DNA of 64,000 nt from Mytilus californianus (GCF_021869535.1 NW_026262712.1:104474140-104538139); one strand, 5' to 3'; shown: positions 23,215 through 33,779, counted from the first letter of the stretch. Program-made: numbers and translations. The notes: generated from the sequence alone by a model not told the origin.

Positions 23215-23258
23215 ACGCCAGACGCGCGTTTCGTCTACATAAGACTCATCGGTGACGC
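23215..23258 (-). ncRNA. Hammerhead with a core mutation (monomer 7)
   Basis: Identical to the intact copy at 21,791 except that the core reads CCGATGA instead of CTGATGA, changing an invariant uridine. It is one of the few differences between the two 1,424-bp units. Expected to be inactive. Confidence 0.7.
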
Positions 23259-23568
23259 TAAGATCAAAATAGTTATAAAGCCAAACAAGTACAAAGTTGA
23301 AGAGCATTGAGGTCCAAATATTCCAAACAGTGATGCAAAATACGACTAAGGTAATCTATTCCTGGGATAAGAAAGTCCTTAGTTTTTCGAATTATTCAAA
23401 GTTTTGTAACAGGAAATTAATAAAAATGACCATATAATTGATATTCATGTCAACATCGAAGTGCTGACTACTGGGCTGGTGATACCCTCGGGGACGAAAC
23501 GTCCACCAGCAGTGGCATTGAACCAGTGGTGTAAATAGTTATCAAAGGTACCAGGATTATAATTTAAT

Positions 23569-23612
23569 ACGCCAGACGCACGTTTCGTCTACATAAGACT
23601 CATCAGTGACGC
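23569..23612 (-). ncRNA. Type I hammerhead ribozyme, intact (monomer 8)
   Basis: Same sequence as the copy at 22,145, in the equivalent place of the second 1,424-bp unit. All core bases and pairs are present. Predicted cleavage between 23,575 and 23,574, 354 bases from the preceding site. Confidence 0.8.
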
Positions 23613-24638
23613 TAAGATCAAAATAGTTATAAAGCCAAACAAGTACAAAGTTGAAGAGCATTGAGGTCCAAAAATTCCAAACAGTGATGCCAAATACGGC
23701 TAAGGTAATCTATTCCTGGGATAAGAAAGTCCTTAGTTTTTCGAATTATTCAAAGTTTTGTAACAGGAAATTAATAAAAATGACCATATAATTGATATTC
23801 ATGTCAACATCGAAGTGCTGACTACTGGGCTGGTGATACCCTCGGGAACGAAACGTTCACCAGCAGTCGCATCGACCCAGTGGTGTAAATAGTTATCAAA
23901 GATACCAGGATTATAATTTAATACGCCAGACGCGAGTTTCATCTACATAAGACTCATCAGTTACGCTCAGATCAAAATAGTTATAAAGCCAAAACAAACA
24001 CAAAGTTGAAGTTGAAGAGCATTGAGGACCAAAAATTCCAAACAGTTGTGCCAAATACGGCTAAGATAATCTATTCCTTGGATAAGAAAATCCTTAGTTT
24101 TTCGAATTATTCAAAGTTTTGTAACAGGAAATTAATAAAAATGACCATATAATTGATATTCATGTCAACATCGAAGTGCTGACTACTGGGCTGGTGATAC
24201 CCTCGGGAACGAAACGTTCACCAGCAGTCGCATCGACCCAGTGGTGTAAATAGTTATCAAAGGTACCAGGATTATAATTTAATACGCCAGACGCGCGTTT
24301 CGTCTACATAAGACTCATCAGTGATGCTCAGATCAAAATAGTTATGAAGCCGAACAAGTTCAAAATTGAAGAGCATTGAGGACCAAAAATTCCAAACAAT
24401 CGTGCAAAATACGGCTAAGGTAATCTATTCCTAGGATAAGAAAGTCCTTAGTTTTTCGAATTATTCAAAGTTTTGTAAAAGGAAATTTATAAAAAATGAC
24501 CATATAATTGATATTCATGTCAACATCGAAGTGCTGACTACTGGGCTGGTGATACCCTCGGGAACGAAACGTTCACCAGCAGTCGCATCGACCCAGTGGT
24601 ATAAATAGTTATCAAAGGTACCAGGATTATAATTTAAT

Positions 24639-24682
24639 ACGCCAGACGCACGTTTCGTCTACATAAGACTCGTCAGTGACGC
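24639..24682 (-). ncRNA. Type I hammerhead ribozyme, N7 = C variant (monomer 11)
   Basis: The core reads CTGACGA. The changed base is position 7 of CUGANGA, the one position allowed to vary. Helices I, II and III are intact. Confidence 0.8.
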
Positions 24683-24992
24683 TAAGATCAAAACAGTTAT
24701 AAAGCCAAACAAGTACAAAGTTGAAGAGCATTGAGGACCCAAAATTCCAAACAGTTGTGCCAAAAACGGCTAAGGTAATCTATTCCTTGGATAAGAAAAT
24801 CCTTAGTTTTTTTAATTATTCAAAGTTTTGTAACAGGAAATTTATAAAAATGACCATATAATTGATATTCATGTCAACACCGAAGTGCAGACTACTGGGC
24901 TGGTGATACCCTCGGGGACGAAACGTCCACCAGCAGTGGCATTGAACCAGTGGTGTAAATAGCTATCAAAGGTACCAGGATTATAATTTAAT

Positions 24993-25036
24993 ACGCCAGA
25001 CGCACGTTTCGTCTACCTAAGACTCATCAGTGACGC
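24993..25036 (-). ncRNA. Type I hammerhead ribozyme, helix II loop variant (monomer 12)
   Basis: Core, GAAA and all helices intact. The only change is in the helix II loop (TAGGT instead of TATGT), outside the paired and invariant positions. Confidence 0.8.
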
Positions 25037-25439
25037 TAAGATCAAAACAGTTATAAAGCCAAACAAGTACAAAGTTGAAGAGCATTGAGGACCCAAAATT
25101 CCAAACAGTTGTGCCAAAAACGGCTAAGGTAATCTATTCCTTGGATAAGAAAATCCTTAGTTTTTCGAATTATTCAAAGTTTTGTAACAGGAAATTAATA
25201 AAAATGACCATATAATTGATATTCATGTCAACACCAAAGTGCTGACTACTGGGCTGGTGATACCATCTGGATAACGTCAGTGGCATCGACCCAGTGGTGT
25301 AAATAGTTATCAAAGATACCAGGATTATAATTTAATACGCCAGACGCGAGTTTCATCTACATAAGACTCATCAGTTACGCTCAGATCAAAATAGTTATAA
25401 AGCCAAAACAAACACAAAGTTGAAGTTGAAGAGCATTCA

Positions 25440-25925
25440 GTGTACATAAAGAAATTTCAGTGTTTAGCATATCCAACCACTTGACCGGATTTAAACGTTT
25501 TTTTGTTTTTGATTTTTGATTTTACCTAAACGTTGTTCAGTTAAAATGGGCCGAATGGTGCTAATTAAATTTAAGATAACTATAAATGAACTTATAAGAT
25601 CATACTAACGCAATTGATATTAAACATAGCTGGTGTTTCGTTAGACGAGGGATAGCTATTGTTCTTATTGGCTAGCGAAACGGAAGATAACTGATTTTTA
25701 AAGTAAAAGCTTTTATTTCCCAACATAATTAACCTACACTCATAATGAAAATAAGCATGATAAGCATATGAAGGTTGTTTGAAATTCAAGTTTTACAAAC
25801 TTAAATGTTCAATTGGTTAGCTTGTTTATAGGGAAAATAGACAACGGGTTAAGAGCAAATATAAAAGGCGATGAATTATGAAAAAACCTGGAACAAATAA
25901 AAAAAAATAAAATATTAATAGAAGC
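25440..25925. other. No gene recognised
   Basis: AT-rich flank of the array. The array breaks off inside a monomer at 25,437 without visible terminal repeat. Confidence 0.4.
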
Positions 25926-25929
25926 TATC

Positions 25930-26640
25930 AGTTAAAAAATATACACTGCATAACAAGCTTAAAAAAGGCCCCGACATTAAAAAACATAACGTAAATAAAT
26001 TCAAACGAGAAACCAACAGCCTGATTAGAGTTTAACATGTTTGGAGGCGAGGCGCCCAACCTTCTCCAAAAATGTGACAGTGGTGTAACAGCACAACATA
26101 AAAACACACTATTAAAATCAGTTAAAATAGCTTGACACATCAGATCGATACAAAGCGCAGAAACAAACAAACAAAAATACTAAAAACACAAAATACCGAT
26201 CTGAGATCCAAGAAGTTGCTGGAAGCTAGTTCCAAGTATAACACAACTACAAAAACACCATATATTGTATGTCAAAAACAAAATATCAATCAGTACACAT
26301 CCAATGTATTTAGTGTGATGAAGTCATAGACAGTGTAGAAATAAAAAAAAAACCTTGTGCAATGCCAAAAAAATAAGTATCGACAGAATGTAGAATCGTA
26401 GGCCTTTATAACTGTTTAACAAAACTTATTTAATAATGCATTAATTTATTGATAAGAAAATCAATGTTGATACTGGTGAAAACAATGTTCAAACTTTTTA
26501 TTACAATGTTAAATTGATAACCATTCAGAACAAGTTTATTTTTAGGATCGATACCGCCTTTACTTGGATTTTTATATCTCAATTTACGGTCTTTGGAGTC
26601 AGTGTGGATCTTTATAAAGTATGATTTTTCATGACCCAAA
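25930..26640 (-). pseudogene. LINE C-terminus and 3' tail, reverse orientation
   Basis: Minus-strand reading near 26,540-26,430 ends FNIVIKSLNIVFTSINIDF then a stop, paralleling LNIVFIGINIDFVISKL at 49.13-49.19 kb. The tail follows (26,420-25,930), with GTGCAATGCC, CAGATCGATACAAAG, CCGATCTGAGA and GTGGTGTAACAGCACAAC, as in the 49.2-49.7 kb copy. A 5'-truncated dead element. Confidence 0.65.
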
Positions 26641-26649
26641 ACAAGAAAT

Positions 26650-27350
26650 GTGTACGTTGAAGTCGAGTTTTCAATTGAGCATGCATATGGATACTAGTAG
26701 TGTTAAACATAGAAGAAACCAAAGGTAATTATATTTCTGCACATTTGTGGTTGAAAATTTTATTGAGTATATCTTTCTAATATTTGATAATCCACATCTG
26801 ATTGACAACGCTTGATAAATACACATCATCGCAATATTTCTAGAGACCATATTTTACTGTATAAAGAATGCTGGTAGGAACTTTGAAAAGATCTTGATGA
26901 CACATGATTTTTGTGAAGTTAAGTTATCCAGTGTAAATATCGGAGACTTGTATCGTGTTTTTATTTATTTTAATACAATTAATACAAAGGAAATGAAGAG
27001 ATGATTTGCGATTTAATAAATCTTCTCTTTCTTGAATGATGTATGTGGATATGTTGGATCCAATGTTTGCTGTGAATTCCAATATCCTTAGTGAGACATT
27101 CCAAATAATGATTTTCCATATAAAACAAAATTGTTTCAGGATTTGTTTGCTGAAACAAAAACACATGTGTCATGAAAGAGGATAATGCATTTGTATCCTT
27201 GGGTTTCTACAAAGGTCAGAAACCCGTATGCTCATTGTACATCGTATTTTTTAATGAGCATCTGATTGCATGACAGAACAGATTTATTCCATTCAGATAA
27301 ATGACCAGTTTAAGAAATCGGACTTGCGCTTTATTAATTTTTAAGCATAC
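26650..27350. other. No gene recognised
   Basis: AT-rich DNA. Overlapping short minus-strand frames near 27,170-26,920 match nothing known to me. Confidence 0.35.
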
Positions 27351-27355
27351 TATTT

Positions 27356-27495
27356 TATAGCCGACTATACGGTGTGGGTTTTTTCTCATTGTTGAAGGCC
27401 GTACGGTTCCCTATAATTGCTTGCATCCACTTTATTTGAACTTTGGTGGATAGTTGTCTCATTGGCAATCATACATCATCTCTTTATTTTTATAT
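27356..27495 (+). repeat. Dispersed repeat, GTTGTCTCATTGGCAATC family
   Basis: TATAGCCGACTATACGGTGT, TTGTTGAAGGCCGTACGGTT, GGTGGATAGTTGTCTCATTG and CATCTCTTTATTTTT. The same ordered words occur at 32.1, 38.8 and 49.8 kb (plus) and reversed at 45.1, 47.0, 51.2 and 54.0 kb. Confidence 0.8.
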
Positions 27496-28019
27496 TGTAG
27501 TCATAAACTTCATGCATCAGTAACCTCAACTTCTGCTTCCAGTGGACGGGCTGAGGAATGACCATTATTTAATATTTGTATTAGAAAATGGTGCAAGAAA
27601 GGAATCGGAGGCTTGAAGTTTACATCATTTCGGGTGCATATGAATATCCTGTATTGAGCTTTTAAAATGGTATGGAAAACAATTTAGTTTGCACATAGTT
27701 AATTCCCCAAGATTTATGAACAGAGGATAAGAAAGCATCAATATACACGTTGTGAACTACAGGTGGTTTTTAATTTCAAAGACCGCGACTCCTTTCGCGA
27801 CGAAAGGGGGTGTTGCAAAATCCTTTTTTGTTCCCAGCAAACATATCAAGAGAATCATGATAGGAAATATAAGCTCTGGAATATCGTATGGGAAGTGTCT
27901 GTTGATATTCTGTGGTTTACATGTTGTAATGTACTATTATATTATTTATTTATGTATTTCTCTGTCCTGAGTGTTCTTGCATTTATTTGTTCTGCATTTC
28001 TGTCACGTAATATTGTCAT

Positions 28020-28318
28020 TTTAGCGGTATTAACATTGCCATATACGCAGGAGGTTTGGCTAGCCATGAAACCAGGTTCTACCCACCATGTTTTCTTAAA
28101 ATGTCGGGAATATGGGAGTTGTTATCAAATAGTCCGTTTCTATGTATGTTGGCGTTTGTTTTTGTTGCAGTTCAGTGTTTCTGTTGTTCCGTTGTTTTTC
28201 TCTTATATTTGATGTGTTTACCTCGGTTTTTGATTGTGACCCAAATTTATTTCCGTTAAATCAATTTATGACTATTGAACAGCGGTATAATACTGTTGTC
28301 TTTATTGAACTTTGAGAT
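28020..28318 (+). repeat. Dispersed retroelement-tail repeat
   Basis: TTGATGTGTTTACCTCGGTT, TTATGACTATTGAACAGCGG and ATACTGTTGTCTTTATT match, in reverse, 63,655-63,830. A 149-codon open frame across 27,763-28,209 overlaps this repeat and is hydrophobic low-complexity, so I do not call it a gene. Confidence 0.6.
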
Positions 28319-28539
28319 AGATAATCCAAATGCAGGCGATGCTGGAATCTTGCTACATAGAAATGAAAAATTCACAGTAGGGATGATGAAATTTTGGTTT
28401 CCATGGGAATTGTTTCCATCCCACATTTGGTTTCCATGGGAATGCTGATTGTTTGTTGAAAAACATGTCCTTCAAACGCAACAAATATGGTGTTAATCAA
28501 GATTCAGGCATCTTGATAATATCAGTGTCAGATAATTTT

Positions 28540-28790
28540 TTTGTTTGAACCAGAGTGATGTTTTACAAAGTACGATTTATTCTCTCTAAGATAAGGTATT
28601 TGTATCTACGTTGGCCATTTTATATGAAACAAAGGAGGACCAACTCTTTCAATTTGTCTTTTAGTTTGGAGTATGGAACACTTGTGTAAAAAGTAGAAAA
28701 GTCAAATTTTTAATTCTATTGAAAGAGTAAAGAGTCGTAGACTGTATGTACTCTAGACGATCTTTGAAAAAACCATTTTATCATTACAAT
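28540..28790 (-). pseudogene. Reverse transcriptase N-terminal fragment (YIDD-type family)
   Basis: Minus strand reads FDFSTFYTSVPYSKLKDKLK and NGQRRYKYLILE and, in a shifted frame, SYFVKHHSGS. This is the region just upstream of the catalytic domain in the family seen at 15.8 kb. Stops and a frameshift show that it is dead. Confidence 0.65.
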
Positions 28791-28799
28791 TTACTCCAA

Positions 28800-30080
28800 T
28801 GGCTTCGGCAGATATAAATTAACACAGAAACATGTAAACCAAGGATGACACGAATTTGTTTAAGGCACGAGTTCTTAAATACCATTCGAATTTATTGAAT
28901 AGGTGCAGTAAGTGAGTCTGTAATTTATTTACAAAATATTGTATGATAATGCGGGCGGTAATCACGCGTAATGTCAACTCAAATTTTATTATTAGAAGAA
29001 CTAGAATGGAGAAGTATCCAAATTGTGAACTATGTCAAACTTACAAACTTTTTATACGCCTGTGATTCATGAAATCATTTAAGCAAGTCACTTATTCAGT
29101 TTTGTTCGGCTTGTACGTCAATATTATTTTGTAGTGTTCAAAAACGATAAGAGTAAATATTTAAATTGATCTACAGCGCCTCGAACAAAATAGTGTACTA
29201 GAATCGTACAATCCACTGGGCCTTGAATTTACATTGATTTAACCCCGGGTTGACATTTCATACCAATGTTTTACCCCTTATTATTGATCGTGGTACATTA
29301 TTTTGCATAAAGGGAAAACCCGTGTTAAAACCAATATAAATTCCATCCCACAAATATGTACATGTTAGTCATAAGGAACTTTAAATATGTCAAGATGATT
29401 GTATTACAAACATATATTGTATATTCTACCAAATATTATATTAAATGGTATACATACGGATATCCAAGTGATCGACACACCAATGATGCCTCTATTGTAC
29501 TAAAGCACTGGAAGTCAAACCGATTCCATTTGTTTTCTTGGAGAACTTCAACAAGTCCTCCCGCTTCCTGTGTATATGATTCTAGTCTAGTGGTGGTTAA
29601 TACTGATTCTAGAATTCATATAACTATTATTGTTGGAAGTTTTATTATCTGATTTCTTTTATTTATACATTGAGGAAATACATAAGACAGCTTTTTGATA
29701 ATTGAAAGGTTATATTTGTTTATATAAGAGTAAAATATTTTTCCCCAATCCGATTTTTACGTTTAAGGACAAATCAAATCGAAAATTGCAATAAAAACAT
29801 AAAAGGAATCTAAAAGCTGACTGTCATTTTCCTGACTCTATTGGCTCTATGAGTGTTGATCGCAATATGTAGCCTGTACTGGCTCTATTGGTGCTGTGAA
29901 TGTTGATCCAAATATATTGCAAGTGATTGTGGTGTATATGTTTGGAAAAAGAAAAACTGAAATACTTTTACTGCTAGTCTTTAATTCTTGACTCTAACAG
30001 TGAGAGGGCATAGTCTATCTATTAGATATATTACGAAGATAATGCTAGTTTGTTTTTACTATCATTCTAAATACTACTAA
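28800..30080. other. No gene recognised
   Basis: Non-coding upstream of copy B. A loose 45-bp tandem duplication containing CTCTATTGG and GTTGATC lies near 29,837-29,930. No protein match. Confidence 0.4.
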
Positions 30081-30081
30081 A

Positions 30082-30232
30082 TATGTGATATACATATTAC
30101 ATGTATGTATAAAAAAATAAATATCTAGTCACGCAAACACCTCATTATCCTATACTATATATGTTATAGCACCAGCCATGATAATTTTGTAGACCTGTTG
30201 TATTGCCATTTCAAAACAGACCAGAGGAAGAG
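30082..30232 (+). promoter_or_regulatory. Promoter block and non-coding exon 1 of copy B
   Basis: Contains ATACATATTACATGTATGTA (30,091), the TAGTCACGCAAACACCTCAT motif (30,126-30,145), a TATATATG element and a leader TTGTATTGCCATT...GGAAGAG ending at 30,232 before GTATGTTA. All elements recur in order upstream of copy C and at 12.0 kb. The conserved part begins well upstream of the leader, so selection on a promoter is plausible. The start site is inferred only. Confidence 0.65.
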
Positions 30233-30771
30233 GTATGTTATTAACTTTTACAGTACCTTTTTTATTTAAGGTAGAAAGAAATATTAACACTGAAAAAGTT
30301 AACTCAGAAACGATGCCAGGCATATATTGTTGTACGTATGAATTGCATCGCTTTACGTGGAATTGTTCATTTGCTCAGAAAAGAAAGCAGACTAAAATAT
30401 ATATGCATATAAATGTCCAAATTAGTCAGGGAAATTAATCATTGGTCAACGTTTTTTTAAACAATTTAATTGAACAGACAGCAAACATGACAGTATTGCC
30501 TTTTAGAATCGTCAGGTATCTTTATTTTGAAAATGCATAAGAGTTTTAATTTTTTTTCAAATTAAAAATTAGATACTGAGCAACACAAATTCAGCCAAAA
30601 AGACAATAAAAAATCGAATGAAAAAGACCACATCTCAAACTTAACGAGTATAATTATTTAACACAGATAGAATACTAAATTTCACCTGTTCTAAACTTAA
30701 CCTTAAATTATTTCTCTGATACAGAATGTGTAAGATTACAATTTGTATTCTATATCATTTGCAGAATCAAT

Positions 30772-32967
30772 ATGTGGTTAGCTTATGTGCAATTTGTGCT
30801 AGCAACTGTTATGATGATTGTCTACAGCCATAGATGTAAGGACTATGACCTGTCGGCCTCAGATCAGTCACTGATAGATATGATGAAACATTACCTTCAT
30901 ACGTCAAGGAAAGACGAATGTCCACCGCAAAGCAAAACACTCAATACAGGTTGTTTCAGGTTTATCAAGTTTGATGTATCTTTTTTTATCATTTAAAGCG
31001 TTGAACGCAACTTATACATGTAAATGCTTACTATTTTGAGTTATGAAATTACATATTTTGAGTATAAAAATCAATAGTGATGATAATGTCTTTCTGAAAA
31101 TACTTGTTTATCAAACACCATGCAATACTATGTTTGAACTATGAATCTATAATTAGACTGTTATCCTTCTCAATTTATGTAACTTATGGTAATCCCTTAA
31201 AAGTGACCAAAACAACAATCTTAGTTGTATTTGATTTTGTTGTCATAATTTGATTTTGTTGTCTTTTGTGTTTATCTTTAGGAGTGACCTATGTACGTTG
31301 GGGAAAGAAGGGTTGCCCAAAAGGAGTTGACATAGTCTATTCAGGTAATGAAAAAAATTTCTTGTATAAGCTACCTACGTCAAGTATATAAATACAAAAC
31401 CTTTTAGTAAAGTTTAGAGAATTTGTTTTTCGTCACAGTGATTTTGAATATCATGATTGATTTTCCAAATTTGTTTTTTCGCCATTAGGATATAAATACT
31501 ATTTCGAAAAATGTTATATACGTTTGATCAAAAACTTTTCTGTTTTTGATGTCGACCTTTTTTATGGGTGAGTGTTTCATTTTGATAATACCTCATCTTT
31601 TTATACTGATGTTCTTCACAATTGATGTTTGAACACATTTTTTCCTTACAGGACAAGTCGGTGGAAATCAATATTCGTATAAAGGAGGCGGAGTAAATTA
31701 TTTATGTCTCCCTAATGATCCAGAGAATGGACAGCATCAACCATATAGCAATGACCAGGTTCATGGAGGTGAATATGAACTTGGTTCATCAATGAAGCCA
31801 TCAGGATGGTCAGAAAGTATGCATAACAAGGAAGTGCCATGTTCTGTATGTTATCAAAAACGAAGATCAGCTGTCATGATGATACCAGGTAAAAAATAGT
31901 AATACGATGTTCCAAATTCGAATTTCATATATATTGATACTGATATCATAATAGGAATGTCGATACAAGTTGTCTGGTTTAACTTCATCGGTACATCACA
32001 ATGCTCGACATCATAAGATATATATGATTAAATACAAATACCAAAAATACCCAGACATAATTGTTTTTGGTTCATTATTTTGTTCATAAATTAGGCCGTC
32101 AGTTTTTCTCATATGAATTGTTTTACACTTGTCATTTCGTGGCCTTTTATAGCTGACTATGCGGTATGGGTTTTTCTCATTGCGTACGGTGATCTATAGT
32201 TGTTAATTGTTTAGTCATTTGGTCTCTGGTGGAGAGTTGTCTCATTGGCAATTATACCACATCTTCTTATTTGTATATATAAAGAGCAGTTTAAATCTTT
32301 TTCCTGAATGAACTAATTTATGTAAAAGGTTATAAGAACTTAGTTATTTATTTTTCAAATTTAAAGTTACGTTTTGACTGATTCTTGTTAACAATTTAAA
32401 CAAAAAATTTCACAATGAAATATCAGAACGAAAAGACAGCTACTCAGACATAAGTCACAGCGTCCTCGTTAACGGTGAAATACTTTTCTTCTTAACATGG
32501 TAAAGGAGTAAACGTTTTTAAATCTTATTCTTTCTAAAATGTGAGGTAGGACAATGTATTAGAGATACGATTAAACACTTAACCAGTGACTCTTTAAGAC
32601 ATAACCTTACATACATTGTATATTCGTGCCTAAATGTCAAGTAATGTTTCTATGATGTTTTAACTCTTACCAGATTAAGAATAGATAGGAACTACGTATC
32701 GTTATTATACAATTCATAAAAAATTTAGGTAGACAGACTTGCTATAAAGGATGGAACTCAGAATATAACGGTTATTTGATGAGTGATAATAACGGCCATT
32801 TCAAAAGAGACTACGCCTGTGTTGACAAAAGTGCAGAACCATTGGATAAGAAGAATGGAGATGAAAACGGAGCTTTGTTTTATCCTTTACGCACCAAATG
32901 TGGCAGTTTAAGATGTCCTCCGTATACCAATGAAGTAGATGTTCTTTGTGTCGTTTGTACAAAGTAA
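30772..32967 (+). CDS. Short-chain collagen C4-like secreted protein, copy B (intact)
   Basis: Exons 30,772-30,949, 31,282-31,344, 31,652-31,888 and 32,729-32,967, all with AG/GT borders and phase-1 joins, give 238 residues. Residues 1 to about 21 are a signal peptide (MWLAYVQFVLATVMMIVYS). Residues 22-60 form a short helical lead (SDQSLIDMMKHYLHTS) with two cysteines. Residues 60-238 match the non-collagenous C-terminal domain of sponge short-chain collagen C4: VTYVRWGKKGCP, GGGVNYLCLPNDPENG, EVPCSVCYQKRRSAV, TCYKGWNSEYNGYLM, NGALFYPLRTKCGSLRCPPY, LCVVC. Ten domain cysteines suggest a disulfide-bonded extracellular fold. There is no Gly-X-Y repeat. Molecular role unknown; matrix, shell or defence roles are possible. 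The ATG lies shortly after a TTTGCAG acceptor of a 5' UTR intron. Intron 3 carries a dispersed repeat. Confidence 0.9.
32095..32280 (+). repeat. Dispersed repeat in intron 3 of copy B
   Basis: TTTATAGCTGACTATGCGGT, TCATTGCGTACGGTGATCTA, GTGGAGAGTTGTCTCATTGG and ACCACATCTTCTTATTTG: the GTTGTCTCATTGGCAATC family. Copies A and C lack it at this place, so it inserted after the paralogues split. Confidence 0.8.
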
Positions 32968-32988
32968 AACGTATCATAAAATATACGA

Positions 32989-32994
32989 AATAAA
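32989..32994 (+). promoter_or_regulatory. Polyadenylation signal of copy B
   Basis: AATAAA 22 bases after the stop codon, followed by a T-rich stretch. Confidence 0.6.
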
Positions 32995-32999
32995 CATTT

Positions 33000-33380
33000 G
33001 TTTTCCTTTTAAATGCCTTAGTCTTAGTTTATTCAGATACATGACTAGTAAGTTTGATCATACATAGCATTCCACTCAGTAAAATTTATAAAATGACTGA
33101 TACTGCCAAAATCAACTCCAAATGAACGACACAACAAATAAACTAATGCAATCTATCTCTGAAAGAGGCTTGACACGGTACAATTTGGCCAGACAGTAAT
33201 TATCTATTAAGGTGTTTGTTTTTGGGAAATTGTAGGATACAAAGTATAATATTCTTACAGTGATATTCTCTATATTGTATGTTCGATAGCTATCCATACT
33301 TATCATTTCGAGACATTGGTCAAGGAATAAGTATCGTGTCTTCAGAGGGCTTTAACATAGATGACTTGTATCAAGCCGAA
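33000..33380. other. No gene recognised
   Basis: 3' flank of copy B. No repeat or coding frame that I can support. Confidence 0.35.
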
Positions 33381-33384
33381 AGTC

Positions 33385-33770
33385 ACTAAGGAACATCTAT
33401 TGGCACCGTTAATGATATTACTACCACTGGGTCGATTCTTCTGCTGGCCAACTTTAGCCCCTAAGGGTTTCAACAGCCCGGTAGCCAACACTACGGTACT
33501 GGCATGACATTACGGTGTTTGTGTTAGTAAAATTTGCTGTAACAAAATTTTGGAACTTATTTTAAATTAAGGAATATATCTCATGCAAAGTTTTGATTCC
33601 TTTCCCGACTTTGGCTATACTTGTTTGTCCTTTTATAAAAAGCTCTTTATTTTCTTCATAAGCTTTGGATTTTCAAATAGTTTGACCTTGAGCTTCACTG
33701 AAGAGACATTTATTGTCGAAATACGCATCTGGTGCAGCATAATTGATATCTTTAATGTTGTTACTACTAA
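33385..33770 (+). repeat. Single hammerhead-repeat unit flanked by ribozyme-derived ends
   Basis: Starts with a cut-down ribozyme 3' end (GAACATCTATTGGCACCGTT), then ACCACTGGGTCGAT and the CTGCTGGC hairpin region, a T-rich body, and a complete hammerhead at 33,692-33,735 followed by GTGCAGCATAATTGATATCT. It is the sense-strand counterpart of the 21-25 kb monomer, heavily diverged. A unit with ribozyme sequence at both ends is the retrozyme layout. Confidence 0.7.
33692..33735 (+). ncRNA. Type I hammerhead ribozyme, diverged relative
   Basis: Plus strand: helix I GCTTCA; core CTGAAGA (N7 = A); helix II GACA, loop TTTAT, TGTC; GAAA; helix III AT...AT around ACGC; cleavage base C at 33,729; helix I TGGTGC. 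Length is 44 nt, as in the array. Relative to the array, two helix II pairs change U-A to A-U and one helix III pair changes C-G to U-A. Helix I has one T-T mismatch. Confidence 0.8.
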
Positions 33771-33779
33771 TGAGGTCTT

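Larger units (their letters stand above)
21069..25437 (-). repeat. Tandem array of ~355-bp hammerhead-bearing monomers (12 full plus 1 partial)
   Basis: Monomer starts (ACCAGGATTATAATTTAATA) lie at 21,069, 21,417, 21,772, 22,126, 22,480, 22,841, 23,196, 23,550, 23,904, 24,265, 24,620, 24,974 and 25,318, so periods are 344-361. The lengths 355, 354, 354, 361 repeat exactly, giving a higher-order unit of 1,424 bp (21,417-22,840 and 22,841-24,264, nearly identical), with a third copy starting at 24,265. The first monomer and the tail diverge, and the array ends abruptly at about 25,437. The minus strand of each monomer has a hammerhead-like motif next to the unit start and a separate covarying hairpin about 280 bases away. 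No coding frame is kept. The layout fits a retrozyme or ribozyme-carrying satellite. Sense equals the strand of the adjacent SRCR-like exon. Confidence 0.95.

Noticed and set aside
21069..25437. CRISPR array or protein-coding repeat
   Set aside because: Units are about 355 bp, with no short repeat-spacer pattern and no frame preserved between monomers.
27763..28209. 149-codon open frame
   Set aside because: Hydrophobic, overlaps a dispersed retroelement tail, no recognisable domain and no splice or promoter support.
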